Below, one piece after another: positions 25,067-32,123 of a DNA stretch of 32,123 nucleotides. The notes beneath the pieces are model-generated. The model saw only the letters and a program-made list of their open reading frames with translations, was not told the DNA's origin and ran no database searches. Both the position numbers and the translations under genes were made by a program. Source of the DNA: an uncultured bacterium (lineage in GTDB: Bacteria > Bacillota_A > Clostridia > Lachnospirales > Lachnospiraceae); assembly GCA_905215045.1 (NCBI GenBank), contig CAJMOO010000011.1, forward strand, positions 1 to 32,123, written 5' to 3'. The first letter of the stretch is position 1, and each line of letters opens with the position of its first letter.

Positions 25067-26791
25067 TTATGCCTGAGCCTTAGCCCACTCAGCAAATTTA
25101 GCACTTTCAACCTGAGCTTCATCCATACTAGAAGCTTTCACACCATAGTAGAATTTGATTTTAGGTTCTGTACCAGAAGGACGAACGCAAACCCAAGCTC
25201 CACTTTCAAGTTCATAATAAAGAACATCTGAAGAAGGAAGTCCTGTAGGTTCTACTTTACCGCTTTCTACATCAAGAACAGTATCTTTGCTGTAATCACG
25301 GATCTTAAGAACTTTATAACCAGCGATATCTTTTAATGGGTTCTCACGTAAATTAGCAAGCATAGCTTTCATCTTATCCATACCTTCTAATCCTGGGAAG
25401 TCCATTGCTGTGATGCTGTCTACGCAGTATCCGTATTTCTCATACATGTCGATCATAACATCCCATAATGTCTTACCTTTTGTTGCATAGTAAGCAGCAG
25501 CTTCACAAAGAGCAACTGTAGCAGAAACAGCATCTTTATCTCTTGCATATGTACCGATCAGGCATCCGTAGCTTTCTTCTAATCCGAACAGATATGTACC
25601 TTTTCCGGACTGTTCAAATCCAAGGATTTCTTTACCGATCCATTTGAATCCAGTTAATACTTCGATCAGCTTCACATTGTAAGCCTTCGCGATCTCATCG
25701 ACAAGGTTTGTTGTAACGATAGATTTAACAACAGCACCATCTGCTGGAAGAGATCCAGCTTTTTCCTTCTTCTGGCTTAATACATATTCGCATAATAAAG
25801 AACCAGACATATTACCTGTTAAAGGAATATATTCTCCGCTCTTAGCATCTTTTACATATACACCTAAACGGTCAGCATCAGGGTCAGTAGCAAGAACAAG
25901 ATCAGCATCTTTTTCTTTGGCAAGAGCAAGACCTAATGCAAATGCTTCTTTTGCTTCTGGGTTTGGATAGCTGACTGTTGGGAAGTCACCATCTGGAAGT
26001 TCCTGTTCTGGAACAACATATACATTCTTAAATCCAAGGTCATTAAGTACACGGCGTACTGGAAGGTTACCTGTTCCATGGAGAGGAGTATAAACGATCT
26101 TTAATTTGGAAGCCATCTCATCGATAGAATCCTGATTGATGACCTGTTTTTCAACTTCTGTGATGTAAGCGTCATCAACTTCTTTTCCGATCACTTCATA
26201 TAAACCTGCAGTTACGGCATCTTCTTTGGACATTGTCTTGCAAGTAGAAATGTCAGTGATCGCATTAACTTTGGCTGTAACACCTGAAGCATGAGGGTCT
26301 GTAAACTGAGCACCATCTTCCCAGTATACTTTGTATCCATTATACTGTGGTGGGTTATGGCTGGCAGTCACGTTGATACCAGCAGTACAATCTAAATGTC
26401 TAACTGCAAATGATAATTCTGGTGTTGGGCGTAAAGATTCAAAGATGAATGCTTTGATTCCGTTAGCAGCAAGGCAGCGTGCAGCTTCATCTGCAAATTC
26501 TGGAGACATATGTCTTGAGTCAAATGCGATGGCAACACGTTTCTTGTCTGTTCCCTGCTCTAAGATATAATCAGCTAACCCCTGAGTTGCTTTTCTTACA
26601 ACATAAATATTCATACGGTTGATACCAGCACCGATGATTCCTCTAAGTCCGGCAGTTCCAAATGCTAGATCAGCATAGAAACGTTCTTTAATTTCATTTT
26701 CGTCATTCTCAATGGCTTTTAATTCCTTTTTTGTCTCTTCATCAAAATAAGGATTGGAAAGCCATTCCTGATAAGTTTCTTTGTAGTTCAT
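25067..26791 (-). CDS. Phosphoglucomutase/phosphomannomutase family protein
   Basis: The 574-residue alpha-D-phosphohexomutase shows all four signature regions: the phosphoserine loop TASHNPPQYNGYKVYW with S144, the metal loop DPDADRLG (303-310), the sugar loop GLEESYG, and the phosphate-binding RPSGTEPK (537-544). It interconverts hexose 1- and 6-phosphates, linking glycolysis with glycogen and cell-envelope precursors; length fits the PgcA-type glucose enzyme. The start follows AAAGGAGGAG. A TATAAT lies at 26838-26833 on the minus strand, but its -35 is weak. Confidence 0.94.
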   Translation of the reverse strand: MNYKETYQEWLSNPYFDEETKKELKAIENDENEIKERFYADLAFGTAGLRGIIGAGINRMNIYVVRKATQGLADYILEQGTDKKRVAIAFDSRHMSPEFADEAARCLAANGIKAFIFESLRPTPELSFAVRHLDCTAGINVTASHNPPQYNGYKVYWEDGAQFTDPHASGVTAKVNAITDISTCKTMSKEDAVTAGLYEVIGKEVDDAYITEVEKQVINQDSIDEMASKLKIVYTPLHGTGNLPVRRVLNDLGFKNVYVVPEQELPDGDFPTVSYPNPEAKEAFALGLALAKEKDADLVLATDPDADRLGVYVKDAKSGEYIPLTGNMSGSLLCEYVLSQKKEKAGSLPADGAVVKSIVTTNLVDEIAKAYNVKLIEVLTGFKWIGKEILGFEQSGKGTYLFGLEESYGCLIGTYARDKDAVSATVALCEAAAYYATKGKTLWDVMIDMYEKYGYCVDSITAMDFPGLEGMDKMKAMLANLRENPLKDIAGYKVLKIRDYSKDTVLDVESGKVEPTGLPSSDVLYYELESGAWVCVRPSGTEPKIKFYYGVKASSMDEAQVESAKFAEWAKAQA

Positions 26792-26847
26792 AAATTACTC
26801 CTCCTTTAAGTTATAAAAATGCCTTTTGTTTAATTATACCTTAAAAC

Positions 26848-27828
26848 TCATGAAAAAACATTATAAATTTGTACATATTTTTCGAGGAAAATCGAGCGAG
26901 CTTCTTTATTGTGAATAAACTCCTCTAATTTCTCGATATATCGTGGAGAAATCCAATGTTTTTTGTGTGCCATATACTGATTCGAGATCTTCCAGAATTT
27001 TTCCGGAAATAAAAACAATCCATACAGGCATAAAAGGTCATCTTTTGACAAAGGCATAAAGCGGTCATAGTTTGATAAAAAGGTTTCACAAAAGGCAAAA
27101 TTATAATTATTTTTCTCAAGTGCCTTCTTTAGGAAATAATAAACATCCAGAATCGGATATCCATGGTAAAAATGTTCAAAATGGATCGTAGCAGGGGCAG
27201 AGGATGTCATGATGATATTATGGTGGTTATAAGCCCCATGACACCATCCACGGCGAGAAGGTGTGGTTTCATTTAAGATTTGGATGGAACGCTCCATCTG
27301 TTCCCAGAAGGCTTTCGTCTGTTCCAAAAATAAATATTCAAAAATCCCTTTCTTTTTGCGTTTGCGTATGTAACGTGCAATGCTTTTTAATTCCAAATAT
27401 TTTTGCTCATAATATGTGGAAATGGATGTATATTTTCTAAGATTTTCAGATGAAAAAGAAATAGCAAGACAATGATTATGAAAGCTTGCGAGATTTTCTG
27501 CAGAAGATCTGATATCTTTTAAAGCATGAATATCACATTCCGTACCCAAATAAGTTTTTCTAAGCGCAAATGTTTCGTAATACCGGTCAAAAGTAAGAAA
27601 ATATCCGTCTTTATTTAAAATGTACTGGTCGGTTTTATAAAAATGATGGTCATGCATTGCCAAAGTCCATTCAGAAACAGCACAAAGACGTTCTTCTGAT
27701 AGAGAAGTCTGGGATAAAGCATAGACATCATTTTCCCCAAAACACAAAACACAGCCTCGGCCCCGTCGAGTATGAGAGACAGAAATATCATATTGATCCA
27801 GTAGTGCCTGATATTTTTCGTTCAACAT
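26848..27828 (-). CDS. CotS-like spore coat protein, APH-fold pseudokinase
   Basis: The 326-residue protein has the aminoglycoside phosphotransferase/choline kinase fold used by CotS-type spore coat proteins. The catalytic loop reads HGAYNHHN (197-204), with Ala199 where active kinases have Asp, and the metal-binding site reads IHFEH (215-219), with His216 in place of Asp. Kinase activity is therefore unlikely and a structural coat role is favoured. An upstream extension of the frame runs over another gene and is not used; ATG 27828 has AAAGGAGGA eight bases ahead. A sigma-E-like promoter lies upstream. Confidence 0.78.
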   Translation of the reverse strand: MLNEKYQALLDQYDISVSHTRRGRGCVLCFGENDVYALSQTSLSEERLCAVSEWTLAMHDHHFYKTDQYILNKDGYFLTFDRYYETFALRKTYLGTECDIHALKDIRSSAENLASFHNHCLAISFSSENLRKYTSISTYYEQKYLELKSIARYIRKRKKKGIFEYLFLEQTKAFWEQMERSIQILNETTPSRRGWCHGAYNHHNIIMTSSAPATIHFEHFYHGYPILDVYYFLKKALEKNNYNFAFCETFLSNYDRFMPLSKDDLLCLYGLFLFPEKFWKISNQYMAHKKHWISPRYIEKLEEFIHNKEARSIFLEKYVQIYNVFS

Positions 27829-27854
27829 AGATCCTCCTTTATGTTCTACCTCTA

Positions 27855-27883
27855 ATGATATGAAAATAAGACTAGGAATATGA
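27855..27883 (-). promoter_or_regulatory. Sporulation sigma-E-like promoter of the CotS-like gene
   Basis: On the minus strand, TCATATT (27883-27877) and CATATCAT (27862-27855) are 14 bp apart. This is close to the sigma-E consensus (ATATT at -35, CATACAAT-like -10) and fits a mother-cell coat gene. Confidence 0.5.
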
Positions 27884-27890
27884 TAGAAAC

Positions 27891-27919
27891 TTGCCATGAA
27901 AGTATAAATAGGATATACT
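27891..27919 (+). promoter_or_regulatory. Sigma-A promoter of the small lipoprotein gene
   Basis: TTGCCA (27891-27896) and TATACT (27914-27919) are separated by 17 bp, about 30 bp ahead of the start codon. Confidence 0.7.
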
Positions 27920-27949
27920 GAACTTATCTCAGAAAGGAGTACATGAACT

Positions 27950-28411
27950 ATGAGAAAAAGATTTTTATTAATTTCAACAATCATCGTGCTAAGCGCATTT
28001 ACATTTGCAGCTTGCGGAAAGAAGAGCCCAAGCAGCCCTGAATCAACAAACAGCGAAACGACAACAGCAGAACCTACAACAGAAGAAAACACAGAAAAAG
28101 ATACGACAGAAGAAGAAAAACCAGTTGCAACAGCAACATCAGAAGAAAGCACAAAAGAACAGACAAAGACAACAACAGCAACAAAGAAAGATGAACAGGC
28201 CAAACCAAAGAGTGCAACAGGTACTTATAATGGATTTGCAGACACAAGTTCTGTAGAGATTGAGATGTCTGACGGAAGTTACCAGACATTTATGGTGAAT
28301 GATGAAGAACTTGTGAATAAATTAAATGATATGGACGAAGGAACTAAGATCACATTTACATATGGAGCTGTGGAAGGACAGGCGAATATGGAGATTCTTT
28401 CTATTGAATAA
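27950..28411 (+). CDS. Small lipoprotein of unknown function
   Basis: The 153-residue protein has a signal peptide with lipobox FAAC (Cys22), then a Thr/Glu/Lys-rich disordered stretch (about 26-88), and a small folded C-terminal part (about 89-153: GTYNGFADTSSVEIEMSDGS) that looks like a compact beta domain. It should be membrane-anchored outside the cell, the linker crossing the wall. Similar linker-plus-small-domain lipoproteins are common in Lachnospiraceae, but I cannot name a function. It is divergent from the CotS-like gene and has its own promoter and terminator. The start follows AAAGGAG. Confidence 0.8.
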   Translation: MRKRFLLISTIIVLSAFTFAACGKKSPSSPESTNSETTTAEPTTEENTEKDTTEEEKPVATATSEESTKEQTKTTTATKKDEQAKPKSATGTYNGFADTSSVEIEMSDGSYQTFMVNDEELVNKLNDMDEGTKITFTYGAVEGQANMEILSIE

Positions 28412-28442
28412 TTTAGTTTTTTATCTATCTAAATAAAGAAAT

Positions 28443-28502
28443 AACAGACTCAACATAAATAAAAACCGAGGATAAAGGGATATTTATGTTGGGTCTGTTT
28501 TT
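28443..28502 (+). terminator. Terminator of the lipoprotein gene
   Basis: An 18-bp stem (28443-28460 with 28482-28499; one T-G wobble) is followed by a run of T. From 28503 to about 28810 I see no supportable gene; a short frame encoding one membrane-like helix near 28660-28740 lacks a start and a ribosome site and may be a relic. Confidence 0.85.
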
Positions 28503-28814
28503 CTTAAGGTTCACAGGGATTTTACGAAGTCAGAAAAATGAAGAAATCAGAAAAACAGAAGTAGTAATATTAAAAAAGAACAAGATATGGAAATTGCCAG
28601 ATAACATAAGGTCTACGGTATCAATGTCTTCGTTTTTTGTCGTTACAGACTATTCATTTCATTTTGACTACTGCTGGAATTATAGTATACGCATTTTGGA
28701 GTTTCATGTATTCTAAAAAATCTTGTCTGAAGGTTTTCTTTTTTAGTTAATGTCCAGCTAATTGTTGAACAATAACAATGAAAGAAGTATGTTATGTTGT
28801 TAATGGAGTAAGTC

Positions 28815-28843
28815 TTGACATAAAAAAAATGAAATGATATTCT
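28815..28843 (+). promoter_or_regulatory. Promoter of the antitoxin RNA
   Basis: TTGACA (28815-28820) and TATTCT (28838-28843) are 17 bp apart, a near-consensus sigma-A promoter with no downstream open frame on the same strand before a terminator. Confidence 0.75.
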
Positions 28844-28849
28844 AATAAT

Positions 28850-28942
28850 AGAAAAAGGTGCTACCGATATGACGGTCACCTGATATTTAATGAATCAAAA
28901 AATGATCGCTTAAATTGACAGGTTTAGGGCGATCATTTTTCT
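28850..28942 (+). ncRNA. Predicted antisense antitoxin RNA, Fst/RNA II-like
   Basis: A transcript of about 95 nt is predicted from the promoter at 28815 to the terminator at 28898-28940. Its 5' end forms a hairpin: AGGTG (28856-28860) pairs with CACCT (28877-28881) and ACCG with CGGT. Its 3' part is antisense to the last codons and terminator of the small toxin gene on the minus strand. A further match to the toxin leader comes from a direct repeat read in opposite directions (28858-28882 and 29115-29150). This is the arrangement of the plasmid pAD1 par locus. The RNA is inferred from sequence only. Confidence 0.65.
28898..28940. terminator. Shared bidirectional terminator of toxin and antitoxin
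   Basis: A 12-bp perfect stem (28898-28909 with 28929-28940) has a 19-nt loop, and A and T runs at both ends let it work in both directions. The toxin stop codon lies inside the stem. Confidence 0.8.
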
Positions 28943-29034
28943 GTCTTGGCATCATGCTTTCCGCGATTGTAGCCAAGACTATAACATGCGATACACAATG
29001 ATAGTACAGCAATTAAGCTTTCAATCGTTAGCAT
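28933..29034 (-). CDS. Fst/holin-like type I toxin peptide
   Basis: A 33-residue peptide starts at ATG 29034 and stops with TGA at 28935-28933. It reads MLTIESLIAVLSLCIACYSL followed by GYNRGKHDAK and TEK: one membrane helix (about 3-20) and a charged Lys-rich tail, the form of Fst, TxpA and putative holin-like toxins that damage the cell membrane. A clear AAAGGGG (29050-29044) precedes the start. Its own promoter lies at 29157-29185, with a leader of about 115 nt. The gene is too short for routine calling and is easily missed. Confidence 0.75.
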   Translation of the reverse strand: MLTIESLIAVLSLCIACYSLGYNRGKHDAKTEK

Positions 29035-29150
29035 AATTCAAGTCCCCTTTCCGTCGAATTTCTCTTTTTCAAGAGATGATCTATGTAATCGGGGCTATAA
29101 CTCCCACGTAGGAAGTGACCGCCATTCACGTCAAAGTGAAGTAACACCTG
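29035..29150 (-). promoter_or_regulatory. Structured 5' leader of the toxin mRNA
   Basis: The leader holds the right-hand direct repeat, a small CTCTT/AAGAG hairpin (about 29061-29075), and a CCCC stretch (minus strand, at 29091-29094) that could pair with the GGGG of the toxin ribosome site (29044-29047). Such masking keeps type I toxin mRNAs poorly translated. Folding was judged by eye. Confidence 0.45.
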
Positions 29151-29156
29151 TTTTTT

Positions 29157-29185
29157 ATTTTATCAAATCATGTATACTTATTCAA
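29157..29185 (-). promoter_or_regulatory. Promoter of the toxin gene
   Basis: On the minus strand, TTGAAT (29185-29180) and TAAAAT (29162-29157) are 17 bp apart, giving a transcript start near 29149 at the edge of the direct repeat. Confidence 0.7.
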
Positions 29186-29332
29186 TTAAAATATTCTATT
29201 TATTAAATTTTATAAAGTATACAATATTAATTTGACATTTTTAAGTTTATATTTTAAATATTTTGACAAATCGGTGCAGTAGAACCCCTTTTACCTTCTG
29301 TTAATAAACACAAAAATTATTAACCAGTACCG

Positions 29333-29355
29333 CTTAAGGTCTCTGGAACCTTAAG
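29333..29355. repeat. Perfect inverted repeat upstream of the aldo/keto reductase
   Basis: CTTAAGGT (29333-29340) and ACCTTAAG (29348-29355) flank 7 bp. With no T run it looks more like an operator or an RNA hairpin than a terminator. An extended -10 TGTTATGAT (29406-29414) follows, probably the reductase promoter. The rest of 29186-29440 is AT-rich with no gene seen. Confidence 0.4.
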
Positions 29356-29440
29356 AAATCACAAGCTCCTGCAGGTAAAAAAATATGCGTTGTTAAAAGA
29401 AAATATGTTATGATGAAAGAAAAACAGAAAGGATACTAAT

Positions 29441-30334
29441 ATGACAAAGATTAAATTAACAGATAACCTTTCCTTATCTCAGATCATCCGAGGTTTTTGG
29501 AGACTAGATACTTGGGAATTATCAACAGACGAACTTATTGATAACATGAAATCAAGCATAGACTTAGGTGTAACATCTTTTGATACAGCAGAGATTTATG
29601 CAGATACTTTATGTGAATCTCAGATAGGTGAAGCATTTGCCAAAGATCCGGCATTAAGGGGAAAAGTAGAGCTGATTTCAAAAACAGGAATTTACAAACA
29701 AGAAATTAATGGAGAATCATTTGGGTATTATAATACAACTTATGATAGAATCGTACGATCCTGTAAAGAAAGTCTTCAGAGATTACATACAGATTATCTT
29801 GACCTATATTTAATTCACAGAGAAGACCCTCTTTTAGATCCATGGGAGGCAGGCAGAGCAATGCTGGATCTGAAGAAAGAAGGGCTGATCAAAGAAATCG
29901 GAGTGTCAAATTTTGATCCATTTAAATTTGATGCAATGAATAAAGCGGTTGACGGAGCACTTGTAACGAATCAGATTGAATGGAACCCAGTATGTTTTGA
30001 ACATTTTAATTCTGGAATGATGGATTATCTGACAGTTAATAAAATTCATCCAATGATATGGTCACCACTTGCAGGAGGAAGATTATTTCAAGAAGATGAT
30101 CTACAATGTAAGAAAGCAATGGATAAGATCAAAGAAATCGCTGAGAGACATAACTGTGAACCAGATACGATCGTGTATGCATGGATCATGTATCATCCAG
30201 TACAGGCAATGCCGATCGTTGGAAGCAGAAAGGTTGAGAGGATTGAATCTGCAGTGAAAGCAATGGATGTTAAATTAGAGCATTATGAATGGTACGAGAT
30301 TTATGCAGCAAGCGGACAGCAGCAGATAAGATAA
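29441..30334 (+). CDS. Aldo/keto reductase
   Basis: The 297-residue TIM-barrel oxidoreductase keeps the AKR tetrad D48, Y53 (FDTAEIYA), K81 (LISKTG) and H126 (LIHRED), and the NADPH-binding GSRKVERIESAVKA near the C-terminus. The RGFWRLDTWELS start resembles the YdhF-like branch. It should reduce aldehydes or ketones with NADPH; the substrate is not evident. Start ATG has AAAGGATA. The stop overlaps the start of the next gene by one base (TAATG), so the two are translationally coupled. Confidence 0.92.
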   Translation: MTKIKLTDNLSLSQIIRGFWRLDTWELSTDELIDNMKSSIDLGVTSFDTAEIYADTLCESQIGEAFAKDPALRGKVELISKTGIYKQEINGESFGYYNTTYDRIVRSCKESLQRLHTDYLDLYLIHREDPLLDPWEAGRAMLDLKKEGLIKEIGVSNFDPFKFDAMNKAVDGALVTNQIEWNPVCFEHFNSGMMDYLTVNKIHPMIWSPLAGGRLFQEDDLQCKKAMDKIKEIAERHNCEPDTIVYAWIMYHPVQAMPIVGSRKVERIESAVKAMDVKLEHYEWYEIYAASGQQQIR

Positions 30335-30843
30335 TGAATAAAATGAATGAAAATAGAAAAATCGTGTTAGATACTTTAAATGAGCAGAACATCGAATATG
30401 AAATGTTTGAACATCAAGCGGTATACACAGTCGATGAAATCGAAGACTCTGACCTGTGGAATCATGAGAATGGAATAGGTGCTAAGAATTTATTTTTACG
30501 AGATGGCAGCGGAAAGCATCATTTTCTTGTGATCATTCGGGAAGACAAGCAGGCGGACCTTAAGAAAGTAAGAGATGAGATTGGAAGTTCCAGACTAAGT
30601 TTTGCCTCAGCCGAGCGTCTAATGAAATATTTAAATATTGAACCCGGATCTGTTTCGCCGTTAGGCGTTTTGAACGATCAGGAATGTGTGATTCCGGTAT
30701 TCTTTGACGAAGATCTGAAAGAATATGAATACATTGCAGTCCATCCAAATGATAATACAGCAACGATCTGGATGAAACTTGCTGATCTTGTGAATGTCAT
30801 AAAGTTGCATGGAAATCAAGTAAAATTTATCAATGTGGAATAA
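30334..30843 (+). CDS. YbaK/ProX-type aminoacyl-tRNA deacylase
   Basis: The 169-residue protein belongs to the YbaK/prolyl-tRNA synthetase INS-domain superfamily: conserved Lys51 in GAKNLFLRD, the loop GSVSPLGVLND, and HPNDNTATIWM near the C-terminus. Stand-alone members (ProXp-ala, PrdX) hydrolyse mischarged Ala-tRNA-Pro, keeping proline codons accurate. I start at the ATG overlapping the reductase stop; a nearby second ATG at 30343 is possible, and a longer frame from 30289 lies inside the reductase. Its pairing with an aldo/keto reductase has no obvious functional logic. Confidence 0.88.
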   Translation: MNKMNENRKIVLDTLNEQNIEYEMFEHQAVYTVDEIEDSDLWNHENGIGAKNLFLRDGSGKHHFLVIIREDKQADLKKVRDEIGSSRLSFASAERLMKYLNIEPGSVSPLGVLNDQECVIPVFFDEDLKEYEYIAVHPNDNTATIWMKLADLVNVIKLHGNQVKFINVE

Positions 30844-30876
30844 AATTCATGAATAAGAAAAAGAACACAAGATTCT

Positions 30877-30905
30877 TTGATTTTTTGAGAATTGAGGACT
30901 ATAAT
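30877..30905 (+). promoter_or_regulatory. Sigma-A promoter of the GldA-like gene
   Basis: TTGATT (30877-30882) and consensus TATAAT (30900-30905) are 17 bp apart and about 52 bp before the start codon. Confidence 0.8.
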
Positions 30906-30957
30906 GTAGCCAATATAAAGAGTCAAAAGAATAAAGAGAAAGAAGGCAACGAACAAG

Positions 30958-32055
30958 ATGAGTTATTATAGTGTGAATTTACCAAGTTATACGATCGGAG
31001 AGGGATGTTATAAAGAGATTCCGCATACAACAAGATTTTATGGAAAAACAGCTGTTGTGATCGGTGGAAAGATTGCGATGTCTAAAGCAAAAGATAAGAT
31101 CTTAGAAGGAATCAAAGATTCCGATGTAGAAATCCTTGATTTTATCTGGTACGGTGGTGATTCCACCTATGAAAATGGTAACGCATTGATCGACATGGAC
31201 GTTGTCAAGAAAGCAGACATGATCTTCGCAGTCGGTGGAGGACGTGCCTGTGATACATGTAAATATGTGGCAAATGAAATGGATAAACCATTATTCTGCT
31301 TCCCAACCGTAGCATCAAACTGTGCATCTGTCACAGCAATCTCTGTAATTTATAACCCAGATGGATCATTCAGAGAATATTACTATCCAAAGAATGCAAA
31401 CCATACATTCATCGAATCATCCATCATCGCTGATTCACCAGAAGAATTATTATGGGCAGGAATCGGAGATGCATTAAGCAAAGAATGTGAAGCAGTATTT
31501 GCATCCAAAGAAGACGAATTATCCCATACACCAATGATGGGAGTACAGCTAAGTAAGATCTGTACTACACCACTTGTTGAATATGGAAAGAAAGCATTGG
31601 ACGACTTAAGAGCGAATAAAGTATCTTATGAATTAGAACAGGTAGCGTTAGACATCATCATCAGTACAGGATTAGTATCTAACATGGTAAGTGCAGCACC
31701 AAAATATTACTATAACTCAAGCCTTGCACACTGTGTATATTACGGATCAACCGTTACAAAAGGCGGAGAAAAACATTTACATGGAGAAATCGTATCATTA
31801 GGTGTGCTATGCCTGTTAACATTCGGAAAAGAATACGAAGAAAGAGAACGAATCGCAAAATTCAACTTAAGTATGGGATTGCCAGTATGCTTTGAAGACA
31901 TTGAGATCACAGAAGATGATTTTGATGCAATGGCAGAGAAAGCAATGACCACTACAGAATGGGACTTCAAACCTGAGAATGCTGGGGTTACGAAGGAAAG
32001 CTTTATTCAGTGTATGAAAGAAACAGATGAATATGGTAGAAGTATAAAATTTTAA
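30958..32055 (+). CDS. GldA-type iron/zinc-containing alcohol dehydrogenase
   Basis: The 365-residue dehydrogenase of the glycerol dehydrogenase family has NAD-binding GGGRACDTCKY (93-103), FPTVASNCASVTA (115-127), and metal ligands D171 (GIGDALSKECEA), H258 (SSLAHCVYYG) and H275 (HLHGEIVSLG). Members oxidise glycerol or reduce short hydroxyketones and 2-oxoacids; its closest role (GldA or the hydroxycarboxylate dehydrogenase HcxA) cannot be settled here. It has its own promoter and an AAGGCAACGAAC leader that gives only a weak ribosome site. A palindromic repeat follows nine bases after the stop. Confidence 0.88.
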   Translation: MSYYSVNLPSYTIGEGCYKEIPHTTRFYGKTAVVIGGKIAMSKAKDKILEGIKDSDVEILDFIWYGGDSTYENGNALIDMDVVKKADMIFAVGGGRACDTCKYVANEMDKPLFCFPTVASNCASVTAISVIYNPDGSFREYYYPKNANHTFIESSIIADSPEELLWAGIGDALSKECEAVFASKEDELSHTPMMGVQLSKICTTPLVEYGKKALDDLRANKVSYELEQVALDIIISTGLVSNMVSAAPKYYYNSSLAHCVYYGSTVTKGGEKHLHGEIVSLGVLCLLTFGKEYEERERIAKFNLSMGLPVCFEDIEITEDDFDAMAEKAMTTTEWDFKPENAGVTKESFIQCMKETDEYGRSIKF

Positions 32056-32063
32056 TTTGTAAG

Positions 32064-32123
32064 TTGGCCAACTGTAGATTTCGAGTATATGATAAAAAAT
32101 AAATAAACGATTGGAAGCGCAGC
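32064..32123. repeat. MITE-like palindromic repeat, copy 2 (cut by window end)
   Basis: It starts TTGGCCAACTGTAG and shares 26 identical bases (32085-32110) with both arms of the repeat at 24920-25051, then a related GGAAGCGCAGC. Only one arm lies in the window. Like copy 1 it sits just after a gene end. Confidence 0.75.

Larger units (their letters stand above)
28858..29150. repeat. Direct repeat pair at the ends of the toxin-antitoxin locus
   Basis: The left copy (28858-28882) and the right copy (29115-29150) share, in order, GTG, ACCG, AT, ACG and CACCTG, with extra bases inserted in the right copy. One lies at the 5' end of each convergent transcript, so the RNAs would be partly complementary there, like DRa and DRb of pAD1 par. 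Confidence 0.5.

Noticed and set aside
27829..28203. N-terminal extension of the CotS-like frame to 28203 (451 residues)
   Set aside because: The extension is low-complexity antisense of the lipoprotein gene, while ATG 27828 has a strong ribosome site and matches the family start.
28486..28716. 76-residue plus-strand frame
   Set aside because: It begins inside the 3' arm of a terminator, has no ribosome site and shows no recognisable domain.
28640..28762. Possible membrane-helix relic reading FILTTAGIIVYAFWSFMYS
   Set aside because: Only one helix with no start, ribosome site or neighbouring fragments; too little to call a pseudogene.

Overview
The window looks like chromosomal DNA of a low-GC, Gram-positive, spore-forming anaerobe of the Lachnospiraceae type; a genus such as Anaerostipes is only a guess. 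Reasons are the AT-rich codon use, strong AGGAGG-type ribosome binding sites, sigma-A-like promoters with 17-bp spacers, Lachnospiraceae-style lipoproteins, a CotS-like spore coat protein and the carbohydrate gene sets. No rRNA, tRNA, CRISPR array, prophage or intact transposase was seen.

Layout. 1-487: a terminator-like hairpin and a HIT protein gene on the minus strand. 814-8217: an eight-gene plus-strand operon with a TRAP transporter (dctP-dctQ-dctM) and enzymes that fit uronate breakdown to 2-keto-3-deoxygluconate (KDG), KDG phosphate, and then pyruvate plus glyceraldehyde 3-phosphate: a KduI/IolB-type isomerase, a KduD-like dehydrogenase, a D-2-hydroxyacid dehydrogenase, a KDPG aldolase fused to a VOC domain, and a PfkB-type KDG kinase. 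8441-8612: a decayed membrane-protein gene. 8681-9992: a DAHP synthase gene preceded by what looks like a complete ribosome-mediated attenuator, with a 38-residue leader peptide in which 11 of 16 consecutive residues are Phe or Tyr, mutually exclusive 1:2, 2:3 and 3:4 pairings, and a terminator. 10127-15397: pth, mfd and a PrsA-like foldase lipoprotein.

15473-24874: a DeoR-family repressor divergent from a D-2-hydroxyacid dehydrogenase, with a direct-repeat operator candidate between them. A sugar-alcohol cluster follows: a PRD/PTS-domain regulator, galactitol-type EIIA, EIIB and EIIC, an AraM-family dehydrogenase, an AraD-type epimerase and a NagD/AraL-type phosphatase. I infer pentitol uptake with entry at L-ribulose 5-phosphate and exit at D-xylulose 5-phosphate.

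24920-32123: a 132-bp palindromic MITE-like repeat (a second copy is cut by the right edge of the window), a phosphohexomutase, a CotS-like protein whose kinase residues are replaced, a small lipoprotein, a compact type I toxin-antitoxin locus built like the Fst/par system, an aldo/keto reductase translationally coupled to a YbaK/ProX-type deacylase, and a GldA-type dehydrogenase. The strongest candidates for undescribed biology are the Phe/Tyr attenuator and the Fst-like toxin-antitoxin locus.
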